DNA from: JAXLQL01 sp046331625
GTDB taxonomy: Bacteria; Acidobacteriota; Terriglobia; Bryobacterales; Bryobacteraceae
Direction: 5' to 3'
DNA length: 64,000 bases
Assembly (NCBI GenBank): GCA_046331625.1
Contig: JAXLQL010000027.1
Span: forward strand, 1 to 64,000
Below the pieces are notes generated by a model, which ran no database searches, had not been told where the DNA came from, and saw nothing but the letters and a program-made list of their open reading frames with translations. This document shows positions 1-8,289 of the stretch, piece by piece. Every line of letters begins with the position of its first letter. Position 1 is the first letter of the stretch. The translations under genes and the position numbers were made by a program.

Positions 1-531
1 AGTTCGCAGAGGCTCGGAAGCGGCTCGCGCAAGGCTGCGGTCGCGCTGGCTGACGGTCTTCAAGACGCGCGGCACGACCTCTGGCAAGGCGACATCTTGA
101 ATGTGGCGCCCGCCAGAACAGAACATGCCATGAGGTTCCGCAAGAAGGGCGTTCACAACCTCTCACCCGGGGACCTCGACTTCCTGATGTGCAAGGTGCT
201 CACCACGATGGGAGGCGAGGCGTCATTCAAGTTCTTCTTGCCGCGCTTTCTATCGGGCGTAGTGACGTTCCCAGACTTCGGCAGCTGGGCGACCAACTCG
301 CATGTTCTCTTGTCCAAGTTGGAGTGCATCAATCTCAATTCCTGGAAGAGGCGGGAACAGGTTGCCCTCTTGGCGGCTCTCGAGGCGTTCGCCGTCTTCG
401 AATGGTCAATCGAGGCCGGCCGGATCTGGGGCGATCCGATCGGGGCACTCGCTCCCGATGAGGGTCTTCAAGGCCTGCTCCACTTCGTTCGCACACGCCG
501 CGAGGGCGTCAGCGAGTTTTCCGGTCAGTAG
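1..531 (+). CDS. Hypothetical protein, 5' end outside window
   Basis: The reading frame is open from base 1 to a TAG at 529-531, so the start lies upstream of the window. An internal TTG at 97 is only one possible start. The visible 176 residues are soluble, with a FKFFLPRFL segment followed by a Trp- and Leu-rich helical part ending in SGQ. Such FLPRFL-type segments occur in small uncharacterised and immunity-like bacterial proteins, but I do not recognise a family firmly. The downstream DinB-like gene starts 39 bases later on the same strand. No function is assigned. Confidence 0.55.
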   Translation, partial: SSQRLGSGSRKAAVALADGLQDARHDLWQGDILNVAPARTEHAMRFRKKGVHNLSPGDLDFLMCKVLTTMGGEASFKFFLPRFLSGVVTFPDFGSWATNSHVLLSKLECINLNSWKRREQVALLAALEAFAVFEWSIEAGRIWGDPIGALAPDEGLQGLLHFVRTRREGVSEFSGQ

Positions 532-570
532 CAGCGCTTCAATCAAGAAACGCTACAATCGGATTCCGCG

Positions 571-1116
571 ATGGGAACCAACTTCAGCCTGCCGGACACA
601 ATATTGCTTCTGAGCAGCACACCAGCGGCCCTCGATGCCTTGGTCCGCCACATGCCCGAAACTTGGACCCTCCGAAACGAAGGCAACGGCACTTGGACTG
701 TCTCGGACGTCATCGCACACCTGATCCACGGGGAGCGCACCGACTGGCTCCCGCGCACCAGGATCATCCTGCAATTCGGCGAGGACCGAACATTCGATCC
801 GTTTGATCGCTCGCCGCAATCCGAGGAGAATCAAGGCAAGACGCTGGCACAACTGCTGGACGACTTCGCTCGCCTGAGATCGGAGAACCTCGAAGCTCTG
901 CGCGAACTGAATCTGAGCGATCGAGACCTCAGTCGAACTGGGAAGCATCCTCACTTCGGAGTCGTCACCCTGTCGCAGTTGCTGGCAACCTGGGCCGTCC
1001 ATGACCTGACCCACCTGCATCAGATCTCGAGGATCATGGCGCATCAGTATCGACAGGAGGTAGGCCCGTGGAGCGCTTACCTCGGGGCCCTCGCATGTAG
1101 CGGGCACGGTGCTTAG
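571..1116 (+). CDS. DinB-like domain protein
   Basis: A 181-residue protein with the pattern of the DinB/YfiT four-helix-bundle superfamily: an early HLIHGE segment near residue 50 and a late HDLTHLHQ segment near residue 145 supply the histidines that usually bind a divalent metal. Members are thiol-dependent S-transferases or damage-inducible proteins; the substrate cannot be told from sequence. The length is typical of the family. It stands alone between an unknown gene and a convergent enolase-superfamily gene, whose stop lies 3 bases after this stop. It is probably cytoplasmic, with no signal peptide or membrane segment. Confidence 0.8.
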   Translation: MGTNFSLPDTILLLSSTPAALDALVRHMPETWTLRNEGNGTWTVSDVIAHLIHGERTDWLPRTRIILQFGEDRTFDPFDRSPQSEENQGKTLAQLLDDFARLRSENLEALRELNLSDRDLSRTGKHPHFGVVTLSQLLATWAVHDLTHLHQISRIMAHQYRQEVGPWSAYLGALACSGHGA

Positions 1117-1119
1117 AAC

Positions 1120-2436
1120 CTACACCGTGATCCGCGCCAGCGCCTTCTCGTCGAACTCCACGCCCAACCCGGGCCGCTCACTCACCACCGCGTAGCCCGG
1201 ATGAAACTCGAGCGGCTCGCGCAACAACGCGTTCCCCATCGGACCCTCATTCTTGTTCCCGCCCTCCATGATCACGCAATTCGGCGTCGCCACCGCCATG
1301 TGGATCGACGCGCTCATGTATGGCGCAGTCCCCATGCTCACGTGCGGCGACCATAACACGCTATGCGCATCGGCCAGGATCGCGATCTTCCGGCACTCGG
1401 TAATGCCGCCAGCGCGGCAGATATCCGGATTGATGATGTCCACTGACTTCTTCGCAAACAAGTCTCGGAACTGGAACCGGTTCGAGAGCGACTCGCCCGC
1501 CACAATCGCCGTATCCATCGCATCGGCCAGCTTCGGATAGCTCTCCGTATCCTCGGGCATCAGCGCGTCTTCCCACCATCCGATCGAACCCATGCGGTCA
1601 ATCTCGCGCCCCAACTGGATCGCCTCATGCAGCTTGAATGCGCCCAGCGAATCGAGCAGCAACTGTCCCTTGCTCTTCACCGTCTCGGCTACCGCGGCCA
1701 CGCGAGCCATGTCGCGAGTGCCCGCGCCTTTGCCGAGCCCCATCTTCACCGCAGCGTAGCCTTGCTCCATCGCGCGCGCAGCATTCTCTTTCAGCGCTTG
1801 AATTGAGGTGCCGCCGATGCCGAGGTACGTCGGAATCCGGTCGCGATACTTGCCGCCCAGCAAACGGTACAAGGGCTGCCCGGTGTATTTGCCGAGGATG
1901 TCCCACAGCGCGAGATCCACGCCCGCGATGGCTTCGGTGTAGAAGCCGGTTGAGTAGCCGCGCAAGCGCTGGGTCGAGTACATGCGGTCCCAGAGCGCTT
2001 CCACGTCGCGCGCATCTTGCCCCATCAGCACGGGCCGCAACATGTCAGTGACGACGGTTTGGTGCACTCGCGGCGCGGCCGGCGCGTGACACTCGCCCCA
2101 ACCCACGATGTCGCCCGCGGTGATCTTCACGAGTACTGCCTGAGCGAACTCTTTCGAGCGCGAAGGGCTCGCTTGATCCAGCCGGTTGAACAAACCCGCG
2201 CCCCCGGTCATCGCGCCCAGAGGGTACATCACCATCAGGTCCTCGTCTGAGACCGGCTTGTTCGGCGTCCGGATCACGAACGCCTCCACCTTCGAGATCT
2301 TCAGGGGCGTCGAACCCGCTAACGCGACCCTAAGTACGCGCCGGCACAACGGAACTGGGGCGGCGCGTAACCCCACTGCCGCGAGGGCGCCCCACCCTGT
2401 GCCGGCTAGCGAACATACGAATTGGCGACGGAGCAT
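1120..2436 (-). CDS. Mandelate racemase/muconate lactonizing enzyme family protein, exported
   Basis: Enolase-superfamily enzyme of about 438 residues. The start was chosen at the ATG at 2436 because an AAGAGGAGG ribosome site lies just before it, inside the end of the upstream transporter gene (31-base overlap, translational coupling). The N-terminus begins MLRRQF followed by a hydrophobic stretch, a Tat-like signal. The C-terminal barrel shows AAVKMG (likely general base region), LLLDSLGAF, WWEDAL (metal ligand Glu), INPDICRAGG and the conserved SPHVSMG histidine segment. The family removes an alpha-proton of a carboxylate, usually dehydrating or cycloisomerising acid sugars. The adjacent anion symporter and TonB receptor support acid-sugar catabolism. 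The exact substrate is unknown. Confidence 0.85.
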   Translation of the reverse strand: MLRRQFVCSLAGTGWGALAAVGLRAAPVPLCRRVLRVALAGSTPLKISKVEAFVIRTPNKPVSDEDLMVMYPLGAMTGGAGLFNRLDQASPSRSKEFAQAVLVKITAGDIVGWGECHAPAAPRVHQTVVTDMLRPVLMGQDARDVEALWDRMYSTQRLRGYSTGFYTEAIAGVDLALWDILGKYTGQPLYRLLGGKYRDRIPTYLGIGGTSIQALKENAARAMEQGYAAVKMGLGKGAGTRDMARVAAVAETVKSKGQLLLDSLGAFKLHEAIQLGREIDRMGSIGWWEDALMPEDTESYPKLADAMDTAIVAGESLSNRFQFRDLFAKKSVDIINPDICRAGGITECRKIAILADAHSVLWSPHVSMGTAPYMSASIHMAVATPNCVIMEGGNKNEGPMGNALLREPLEFHPGYAVVSERPGLGVEFDEKALARITV

Positions 2437-3689
2437 GCTGCCTCCTCTTGCGCGAGCACCACTTGACCGCGGACCAGCCACCGAAAGATCACGAATGCCA
2501 CCGGATGCATGAAGCCCATGATGATGAAGATGGCGTTGTAGGAATAGTTCTGCACGATGATTCCGGTGAGGAACGTGAAGAGCGTCCCGCCCAGCCCGTT
2601 ACCGAACGCGACGATGCCCGCCACCGATCCGACGATGTGCGTGGGATAGATGTCATTCGTGATGGTCATGATGTTCGTCTTCCACGCCATGTGAGCGAAC
2701 GTCACCACGCACACCACGGCCATGGTGACCACGCTCGAATCGGTGGCCGCAACCACCCAACTGAGCGGCATCATCATCGCGAAAGGCCACATGCTGGCCG
2801 AGCGTGCGCGCAGCACATCCCAACCGCGCTTCACCAAGTACCCGGAAAGCAACCCGCCCAAGATCGAGCCCACGTCCGCCGTCAGATACGGCATCCACGC
2901 AAACATGCCGATTTGTTCTATGGTGAATCCGCGCTTTTCAGAGAGGAACTTCGGCAGCCAGAACAGGTAGAACCACCACACAGGATCCGAGAAGAAGCGC
3001 CCCAGCAGCAGGCCCCACGTCTGCCGGAATCCGAGCAGCTTCAGCCACGGCACTTTCGCCGGCGCCGCCTTCGGCTGGTGTTGCTCGAGCAGCGCCAGTT
3101 CTTCGGCCGTGACATGCGGATGATCGCGCGGCAGCCGGTAGAGGAACATCCATGCCGCCAGCCACACCAATCCGGTAGCTCCCGTGATCACGAATGCGGC
3201 GCGCCAATCGTATGCCTTCATCAGCCACACGACCAACGGAGGCGCAATCACCGCGCCCACTGAGGCGCCGGCCTGCACCAGTCCGTTGACGATGGCGCGC
3301 TCCTTCGGCTGATACCACTCCGAGATCGCGCGAACGGCGGCCATGAAGTTGCCCGGCTCGCCGAGCCCGAGCAGCAGTCGAAACGCCCCCAGGTGCGCCG
3401 CGGTCCGCGCGAAGGCGTGCAGCATGTTGCTGATGGACCACCAGCCCACGAACACCGCCAGCGCCTTGCGCGTTCCCCACCGGTCCACCAGCACGCCGGA
3501 CCCGAGGTACATGAGCGTGTAGGCAACCAGGAACGCGTTCAGGATGTTCGAGTACTGCACCGGCGAGAGGTTCAGTTCCTTCGTCAGCACCGGCGCCACG
3601 ATCGAGAGCGTCTGCCGGTCCACGTAGTTGATGACCGTGGAGAGGAACAGCAGCCCGGCGATCCACCAACGCAGATTGGGGATTTTCAC
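2406..3689 (-). CDS. MFS transporter, anion:cation symporter (hexuronate/glucarate type)
   Basis: 427-residue inner-membrane transporter with about 12 hydrophobic segments. The N-terminus has TVINYVDRQTLSIVAP followed by the loop motif VDRWGTRKA, characteristic of the ACS family of the major facilitator superfamily (ExuT, GudP, DgoT relatives), which import sugar acids with protons. The gene overlaps the downstream enolase-superfamily gene by 31 bases and starts 5 bases after the TonB receptor stop, so receptor, transporter and dehydratase form one minus-strand operon. Likely role: uptake of the carboxylate substrate metabolised by the neighbours. Confidence 0.88.
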   Translation of the reverse strand: MKIPNLRWWIAGLLFLSTVINYVDRQTLSIVAPVLTKELNLSPVQYSNILNAFLVAYTLMYLGSGVLVDRWGTRKALAVFVGWWSISNMLHAFARTAAHLGAFRLLLGLGEPGNFMAAVRAISEWYQPKERAIVNGLVQAGASVGAVIAPPLVVWLMKAYDWRAAFVITGATGLVWLAAWMFLYRLPRDHPHVTAEELALLEQHQPKAAPAKVPWLKLLGFRQTWGLLLGRFFSDPVWWFYLFWLPKFLSEKRGFTIEQIGMFAWMPYLTADVGSILGGLLSGYLVKRGWDVLRARSASMWPFAMMMPLSWVVAATDSSVVTMAVVCVVTFAHMAWKTNIMTITNDIYPTHIVGSVAGIVAFGNGLGGTLFTFLTGIIVQNYSYNAIFIIMGFMHPVAFVIFRWLVRGQVVLAQEEAACSVANSYVR

Positions 3690-3694
3690 GGCGT

Positions 3695-5998
3695 TCAGAA
3701 TATCAGCTTCAGCGCCAGTTGGCCGATGCGCGCGTCGCGAGCCGAGGTGACCGTGCCGAACGTAGACGAGCGGTTCTTGCCATCGGGCCCGGGCGAGAAG
3801 TTGTCGTCGGCAAGGCCGAGGTTCACGCGGTTGAAGGCGTTGAACGCCTCGGCGCGAAACTCGAGCCGCACGCGTTCCGTGAGATGCGTGTTCTTCATCA
3901 ACGAGAAGTCGAAGTTGGCCGCACCGGGATGGCGCACATCGGGCGTGGTGCGCCCCACGTTGCCAAGCTCGAAGTCCGGTGGATTCACGAACGCGTCAGT
4001 GCGGAACCATTGCGCGCGGGTGGGATTGTCGAGCTTGGCGCTCACGCCCGTGGAGTTCGGGCGATCGGCCGCGAAGTTGTTCGCGCCCCGAACGGTAAGG
4101 GGAACGCCGGTCTGGATCACGCTGATCATATTCAACTGCCATCCGCCGATGATCTTGTTGACGGCAGCATTCGACGACGCGAGAGCCTTCCCGGGGCCGA
4201 ACGGGAGCTCATAGAGCGCGCTGATCACGCTGCGCTGCGAGACGTCGGCGGCGTCCACTGACTTGTTCAGCTTGCGATTCGTGAATCCGTCTTGAAACGA
4301 GTTCTCGTTGGTTTGCTCTACCGGTCCGAAGTCGACGGGCACGGCCACGCCATCGCTCATCTTCTTGCCTACCGTGTAGGCCCAATGCACCAGCAGCCCC
4401 TTGGCCATGCGCTTCTTGGCGTTGAACTGCAACTGGTGCGACATGTAGTTGCCGAAGCGCGGATTGCGGATGCTCACGCCACTGTACTGTGGATAGGGCA
4501 GCAGCGTACGCTCGCGCTGCACCGTGGCCGCTCCCAGTCCGCCGGGGATGCGTCCTGCGTAAGGATTCGGAACCACGTCTTGCAACGTCCGGCCCAGCCG
4601 TTTGCGCTCATCGGGCGTGAGCACGTTGATACTGTAGCTGTTCGCGATGAAGTGGTTGCCCTTGTTTGCCGAATAGGTCGCGTCGAGCAGCCATCCGCGG
4701 AACTCCTGCTGCAGAGACCCGGTCCATTGCTGCGAAAGCGCCGTGGTCTTGTCGCTTTCGAACGCGGCGACACCCTGCCCCAGCAGCGCCCCGGGGCCCG
4801 CCTTCGAACCAGGCGACTCGAGTGGAGCGAACGGGAAGCCTTGGTAGAATAGGAACGCCCGCTGCCCGGGACCTTGCGCTACGTACGAGGTTGTGGTGGT
4901 AGAGAACAGATTCGTGTCGCCGAGGTAGTTGCGCCAGAAGATCGAAGGATAGAAGATGCCGTAACCGCCGCGGAACACGGTTTTCCCGGTGCCAAAGATG
5001 TCCCAGGCGAAGCCGAACCGCGGAGCGAAGTCATTGTGGTCTTCGTCGAGGAACGAGCGCGGCTGCCCGTCCACGCCCGCGTAGACGGTGCGGCCTTTCA
5101 AGCCCGAGATCGGGCTCGGACCAGTGAGGTCGAAGTTGATCTGGCCATCGTGCCGTTCGTAGGGCTTCTGTTGGAAGTCGTAACGGAAGCCGAGATTGAA
5201 AGTCAGCCGGCGGTTCAGCTTCCAATCGTCTTGGATGAACGCGCTGGTGGTGTAGCCGTGCCAGCTATTGCCGAGGATGCGGTCGATCGACGCGCCCGAC
5301 ACTTCGCCGAGCAAGAACTGCGCCATGCTGTTGCCGGTGCCCGCGGGCACCTGAGGATTGCTCGTGAGTCCGCCGAACGAGAAGCTACCCGAAGGCGCCC
5401 CACCCTGCAGGTTTCCACCTTGCAGCAGCCGGTGGTTGTACCCGATCTTGAACGTGTGCTGTCCCGCGATCTTGGTCACCATGTCTTGAATGTCCCAGTT
5501 GAACGATCCGCGGAAGCCGGCGGTGCCGCCGCCGATGCCACCGCTACCGAAGTCGATCGAAGGCATCGCGTCGTTCGGCACGATGGGTGGCAGACCGAGC
5601 CGGCGGGGCCATTCCTTGCCGATGTTGACGGACACGAAGCTAAATGCCTGGCGCATCACTCCTACCCGAAGGTCGTTGATCAAGGTCGGTGAAAACGTGT
5701 GCGTATCGCTCACCACACCGTTGCGATTGGTCTGGTTGTCGGCGCGGCTGGCGCTCGCCGTCTCATCGAGGAAGAAGGAGTTCGTGTACGGCTTGTGCTG
5801 TGCGGACGAGTAACGCACGAACATCGTGTTGCGGTCATTGAACCGGTGGTCGACCTTGAAGTTCCACTGCCGCCAATCGATGGTGCTGCGAGCGACATCC
5901 TGGAAGTTCTGTGCTTGCGAACGCATTCTGCGGGCCTTGTTCGGCTTGGATAGAACTCGAGGATCTTCGGCGTGATCGGATCGAACCTCGCGCGGCAC
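3695..5998 (-). CDS. TonB-dependent receptor, C-terminal part (frameshifted gene)
   Basis: 767-codon frame encoding the beta-barrel part of an Oar-like TonB-dependent receptor: segments such as NFKVDHRFNDRNTMFVRYS, QHTFKIGYNHR and the terminal LALKLIF are typical of large acidobacterial outer-membrane receptors. The predicted start is artificial: the first ~30 codons (VRSDHAEDPRVL) are an out-of-frame version of the expected RFDPITPKILEFYP, which is readable in the neighbouring frame. The plug and N-terminal domain are encoded just upstream in 6080-7078. Together they would make a receptor of about 1120 residues. The gene is either a recent pseudogene or affected by sequence errors. It would act with TonB/ExbBD to take up the substrate of this cluster. 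Confidence 0.85.
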   Translation of the reverse strand: MPREVRSDHAEDPRVLSKPNKARRMRSQAQNFQDVARSTIDWRQWNFKVDHRFNDRNTMFVRYSSAQHKPYTNSFFLDETASASRADNQTNRNGVVSDTHTFSPTLINDLRVGVMRQAFSFVSVNIGKEWPRRLGLPPIVPNDAMPSIDFGSGGIGGGTAGFRGSFNWDIQDMVTKIAGQHTFKIGYNHRLLQGGNLQGGAPSGSFSFGGLTSNPQVPAGTGNSMAQFLLGEVSGASIDRILGNSWHGYTTSAFIQDDWKLNRRLTFNLGFRYDFQQKPYERHDGQINFDLTGPSPISGLKGRTVYAGVDGQPRSFLDEDHNDFAPRFGFAWDIFGTGKTVFRGGYGIFYPSIFWRNYLGDTNLFSTTTTSYVAQGPGQRAFLFYQGFPFAPLESPGSKAGPGALLGQGVAAFESDKTTALSQQWTGSLQQEFRGWLLDATYSANKGNHFIANSYSINVLTPDERKRLGRTLQDVVPNPYAGRIPGGLGAATVQRERTLLPYPQYSGVSIRNPRFGNYMSHQLQFNAKKRMAKGLLVHWAYTVGKKMSDGVAVPVDFGPVEQTNENSFQDGFTNRKLNKSVDAADVSQRSVISALYELPFGPGKALASSNAAVNKIIGGWQLNMISVIQTGVPLTVRGANNFAADRPNSTGVSAKLDNPTRAQWFRTDAFVNPPDFELGNVGRTTPDVRHPGAANFDFSLMKNTHLTERVRLEFRAEAFNAFNRVNLGLADDNFSPGPDGKNRSSTFGTVTSARDARIGQLALKLIF

Positions 5999-6079
5999 TT
6001 GATTGTTCGGGAACAGGTCGCGAACTCGGCCTTGGCTACGGCGGGTTGTTCCGCGTAGTCGCCGGGTCGTAGATCGGAA

Positions 6080-7078
6080 TCAGGCTTCCGTGTTGTCGAG
6101 CAGGTTCGAGAAGTCGCCCTGCCGCCAATTGTCGAGCGGCATGGAAGCGATCGCGGCGAGGCCCGCCGCGACTTGTAGTCTTCCCAATTCGAAGAAGCCG
6201 AAGGTGCGATCTAGGATGCGCCCGCCGAGCGACGCACCGAACTGGTTGTAGCGGAAGGGTAGCTTGACGGGCGCAAAGGTATTCCGAGCGTCGAACTTGT
6301 CGTTGCGCAGGAACTCGTACGCGGTGCCATGGTACTGGTTGGTGCCGGACTTGGTCACGAGGTTGATGGTTCCGCCGGCGGTGAAGCCGAACTCGGCCGA
6401 CATCGATCCGCTCTGCACCTTGAACTCCTCCACGGCGTCCACCGCCGGAGGCACGCCGACCTCGCCGACGTAGCTGAGGATGTTGTTCGAACCGTCGAGC
6501 ATTTGGGCGTTCATCGAACTCGGGCTTCCGTTGATCGAGAGCGACGAGATCTGGATGCCGCGGTCTCCGAAGCCGGAATTGGTGGGGCCTGCGTTCGAGA
6601 TCACGCCCGTGGTCAGCAGCGTCAAGGCAAGCGCGCCCCGGCCGTTGAGCGGAAGGTCGCGCACACGGCGATTCTCGATCACCTCGCCAACCGTGGCGTT
6701 TGTGGTGTTGACCAGCGCCGCTTCGCCCACCACTTCCACTGACTCCGACACCTGGCCCACTTCCATCCGGAGGTTCACCTGCGCGTTCTGATTCACCTGG
6801 AGCGTAATGCCGGTGCGGACCGTGCGTTTGAAGCCGGGCAACTCGGCGTTCACCTCGTACTCGCCCACGGGCAAGCCGGGAGCGGCGTAGAAGCCTTGGT
6901 CGTTTGTGCGGGTGCGGAACATCGAGTTCGTCGCTACGTTGCGGACGCGCACTTCGGCTCCGGCGGCCACAGCGTCCTGCGGATCGGTGACGATGCCCGA
7001 GATGGTTCCGGTTCCCTGCTGCGCCATGGCAGCGGCGGCGAACATCGCGCCCCAAAGGAAAGTCAGCAAGCGAGACAT
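6080..7078 (-). CDS. TonB-dependent receptor, N-terminal part (frameshifted gene)
   Basis: 332 codons starting at an ATG with a clear signal peptide (MSRLLTFLWGAMFAAAAMAQ). Residues ~22-105 are a carboxypeptidase-regulatory-like beta-sandwich (GTISGIVTDPQDAV, GEYEVNAELPGFK), followed by the plug domain (NRRVRDLPLNGRG, SAEFGFTAGGTINLVTKSGTNQYHG). This is the standard start of an Oar-like receptor. Near its end the frame is lost: EWEDYKSRRASP, GSLIPIYDPATTRNNP and VRDLFPNNQVP are each readable but in different frames between 5925 and 6205. The remainder of the receptor is 3695-5998. The gene is transcribed divergently from the aldolase-family gene, with a palindromic operator candidate between them. 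Confidence 0.85.
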   Translation of the reverse strand: MSRLLTFLWGAMFAAAAMAQQGTGTISGIVTDPQDAVAAGAEVRVRNVATNSMFRTRTNDQGFYAAPGLPVGEYEVNAELPGFKRTVRTGITLQVNQNAQVNLRMEVGQVSESVEVVGEAALVNTTNATVGEVIENRRVRDLPLNGRGALALTLLTTGVISNAGPTNSGFGDRGIQISSLSINGSPSSMNAQMLDGSNNILSYVGEVGVPPAVDAVEEFKVQSGSMSAEFGFTAGGTINLVTKSGTNQYHGTAYEFLRNDKFDARNTFAPVKLPFRYNQFGASLGGRILDRTFGFFELGRLQVAAGLAAIASMPLDNWRQGDFSNLLDNTEA

Positions 7079-7134
7079 AATCGAGATTCCATCACAGGTC
7101 AGGGGCTGAGCGCAAGTCGAAAATATTTCAGACT

Positions 7135-7149
7135 TCAGATTTCATCTGA
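7135..7149. promoter_or_regulatory. Palindromic operator candidate in divergent promoter region
   Basis: A perfect inverted repeat TCAGAT-TTC-ATCTGA sits in the 101-base gap between the divergent TonB receptor (minus) and the aldolase-family gene (plus). It is preceded by a partial extra copy (TTTCAGAC). Its position between the two arms of a catabolic cluster is where a GntR- or LacI-type regulator would bind. No regulator gene is adjacent, so the binding protein is unknown. Confidence 0.4.
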
Positions 7150-7179
7150 TCGTGTCTCGGTGTATCCTGTTCCTTGCAC

Positions 7180-8079
7180 ATGTTGAGAGGCGTCTTTCCC
7201 ATCGTCGTCACCCCTTTCCATGACGACGGCTCGGTCGACTACGAATCGCTCGACCGCTTGATTGACCATTTGCTCGCGCAAGGGGCGCACGGGCTCGGCT
7301 TGTTCGGCAACGCCAGCGAAGGCTACACGCTGTTGGCGAATGAGCGGATCGAGATGCTGAAGCGGATCGTGAAGCGAGCGGACGGGCGCGTTCCACTGGT
7401 GGCCAGTTCCGGCCACACCGGAACCGATGCCGCGGTGGCCCTGAGCAAGGAAGCACAGGACCTCGGCGCCAACGCACTCATGGTGCTGCCGCCCTATCTA
7501 CTGAAGCCCGATGGCGACGGACTGCTGTTCTACTTCGCGGCCATTTCGAAAGCGGTCAGCATCCCGATCATGGTGCAAGACGCTCCGTTGATGACGCAGG
7601 TTGCCATGCCCGCCGCGCTGCTGGCTCGAATGGCCCGCGAAATCGAGCATGTGCGATCGGCGAAGGTGGAAGCGCCACCGACTGCGCCGAAGATTGGCGC
7701 GTTGCGGGACTCGCTCGGTGACCGCTCCGCAGACTTCGCGATTTTCGGTGGCTTGAACGGCCAGTTCCTGATTGAGGAGTTCGAGCGCGGCGCGGTCGGT
7801 ACGATGCCCTCGAGCGACATCACGGCAACGTATGTGGAGATCTGGCGCTGTCTCGAACGCAGCCAGACGGCCGAGGCTTGGCGCCATTTCACCGAGGCGC
7901 TTCCGCTTATTCGCTACGAACTGCAACCCGGTCTCGGAGTGTCGGCCGCCAAGCACAACCTCATGGCGCTGGGAGTTCTGAAGAGCGCGCGCGTGCGGCA
8001 CCCCACGCAGGAGCTGAACGCGGCGGGTTTGCGCGAGTTGACGGCGCTGAGAGAGATGCATGCGAATTCGCGCCGTTGA
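7180..8079 (+). CDS. Dihydrodipicolinate synthase family protein (aldolase/lyase)
   Basis: 299-residue class I aldolase of the DapA/NanA family. The ATG at 7180 gives the standard start MLRGVFPIVVTPF; a TTG two codons earlier is less likely. The Schiff-base lysine is K162 in the segment SAKVEAPP, and Y106 in LPPYLLKP is the likely proton-relay tyrosine. The usual GTTGE loop is GNASEG here, which argues against true dihydrodipicolinate synthase and for a 2-keto-3-deoxy sugar-acid aldolase or dehydratase. It is the first gene of a plus-strand pair with a second enolase-superfamily enzyme, which fits dehydration followed by retro-aldol cleavage of an acid sugar. Its 3' end has been duplicated (see 8038-8289). 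Confidence 0.85.
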   Translation: MLRGVFPIVVTPFHDDGSVDYESLDRLIDHLLAQGAHGLGLFGNASEGYTLLANERIEMLKRIVKRADGRVPLVASSGHTGTDAAVALSKEAQDLGANALMVLPPYLLKPDGDGLLFYFAAISKAVSIPIMVQDAPLMTQVAMPAALLARMAREIEHVRSAKVEAPPTAPKIGALRDSLGDRSADFAIFGGLNGQFLIEEFERGAVGTMPSSDITATYVEIWRCLERSQTAEAWRHFTEALPLIRYELQPGLGVSAAKHNLMALGVLKSARVRHPTQELNAAGLRELTALREMHANSRR

Positions 8080-8289
8080 GTCACACCGGATCCGGCTGCC
8101 TCGCGATGCAGAAGCGGTGGCCGGACGCGCGGGGCTGCCGACCGCGCCGATCCACGAACCCACCCAACGGCCGCAGGCGGCCGGACATCTCGAACTGACG
8201 ACGCTGAGAGGGCTACATGCGAATACGCGCCGTTGAGTCACACCCGATCCGGCTGCCTCGCGATGCAGGAACGGTGACCGGACGCGCCG
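8038..8289 (+). repeat. Diverged tandem duplication of a gene junction (period 157)
   Basis: Bases ~8038-8132 and ~8195-8289 are two copies of the same ~95-base segment, offset by exactly 157 bases, with about ten mismatches. Each copy carries the last codons of the aldolase-family gene (ANSRR/ANTRR plus stop) overlapped by the first codons of the enolase-superfamily gene (MRIRAVESH). Only the outer halves belong to the working genes: the first copy ends the aldolase gene and the second starts the enolase gene. Confidence 0.85.
8060..8236 (+). pseudogene. Chimeric 58-codon remnant ORF inside the duplicated junction
   Basis: An ORF runs from the ATG at 8060 to a TGA at 8234-8236. Its first ~25 codons copy the start of the downstream enolase gene (MRIRAVESHRIRLPRDA), and its last ~13 codons copy the end of the aldolase gene (LTTLRGLHANTRR). 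It arose as a by-product of the 157-base duplication and is most likely not a functional protein, but the frame is intact and it could be translated by coupling between the two real genes. Confidence 0.6.

Noticed and set aside
5900..6250. Programmed frameshift in the TonB receptor gene
   Set aside because: At least five frame changes in both directions within ~280 bases cannot be a single programmed event.
6036..7055. 339-codon minus-strand ORF overlapping the receptor N-terminus
   Set aside because: It is an Arg-rich shadow frame; only its last ~16 codons (SLIPIYDPATTRNN) are real receptor sequence brought in by a frame change.
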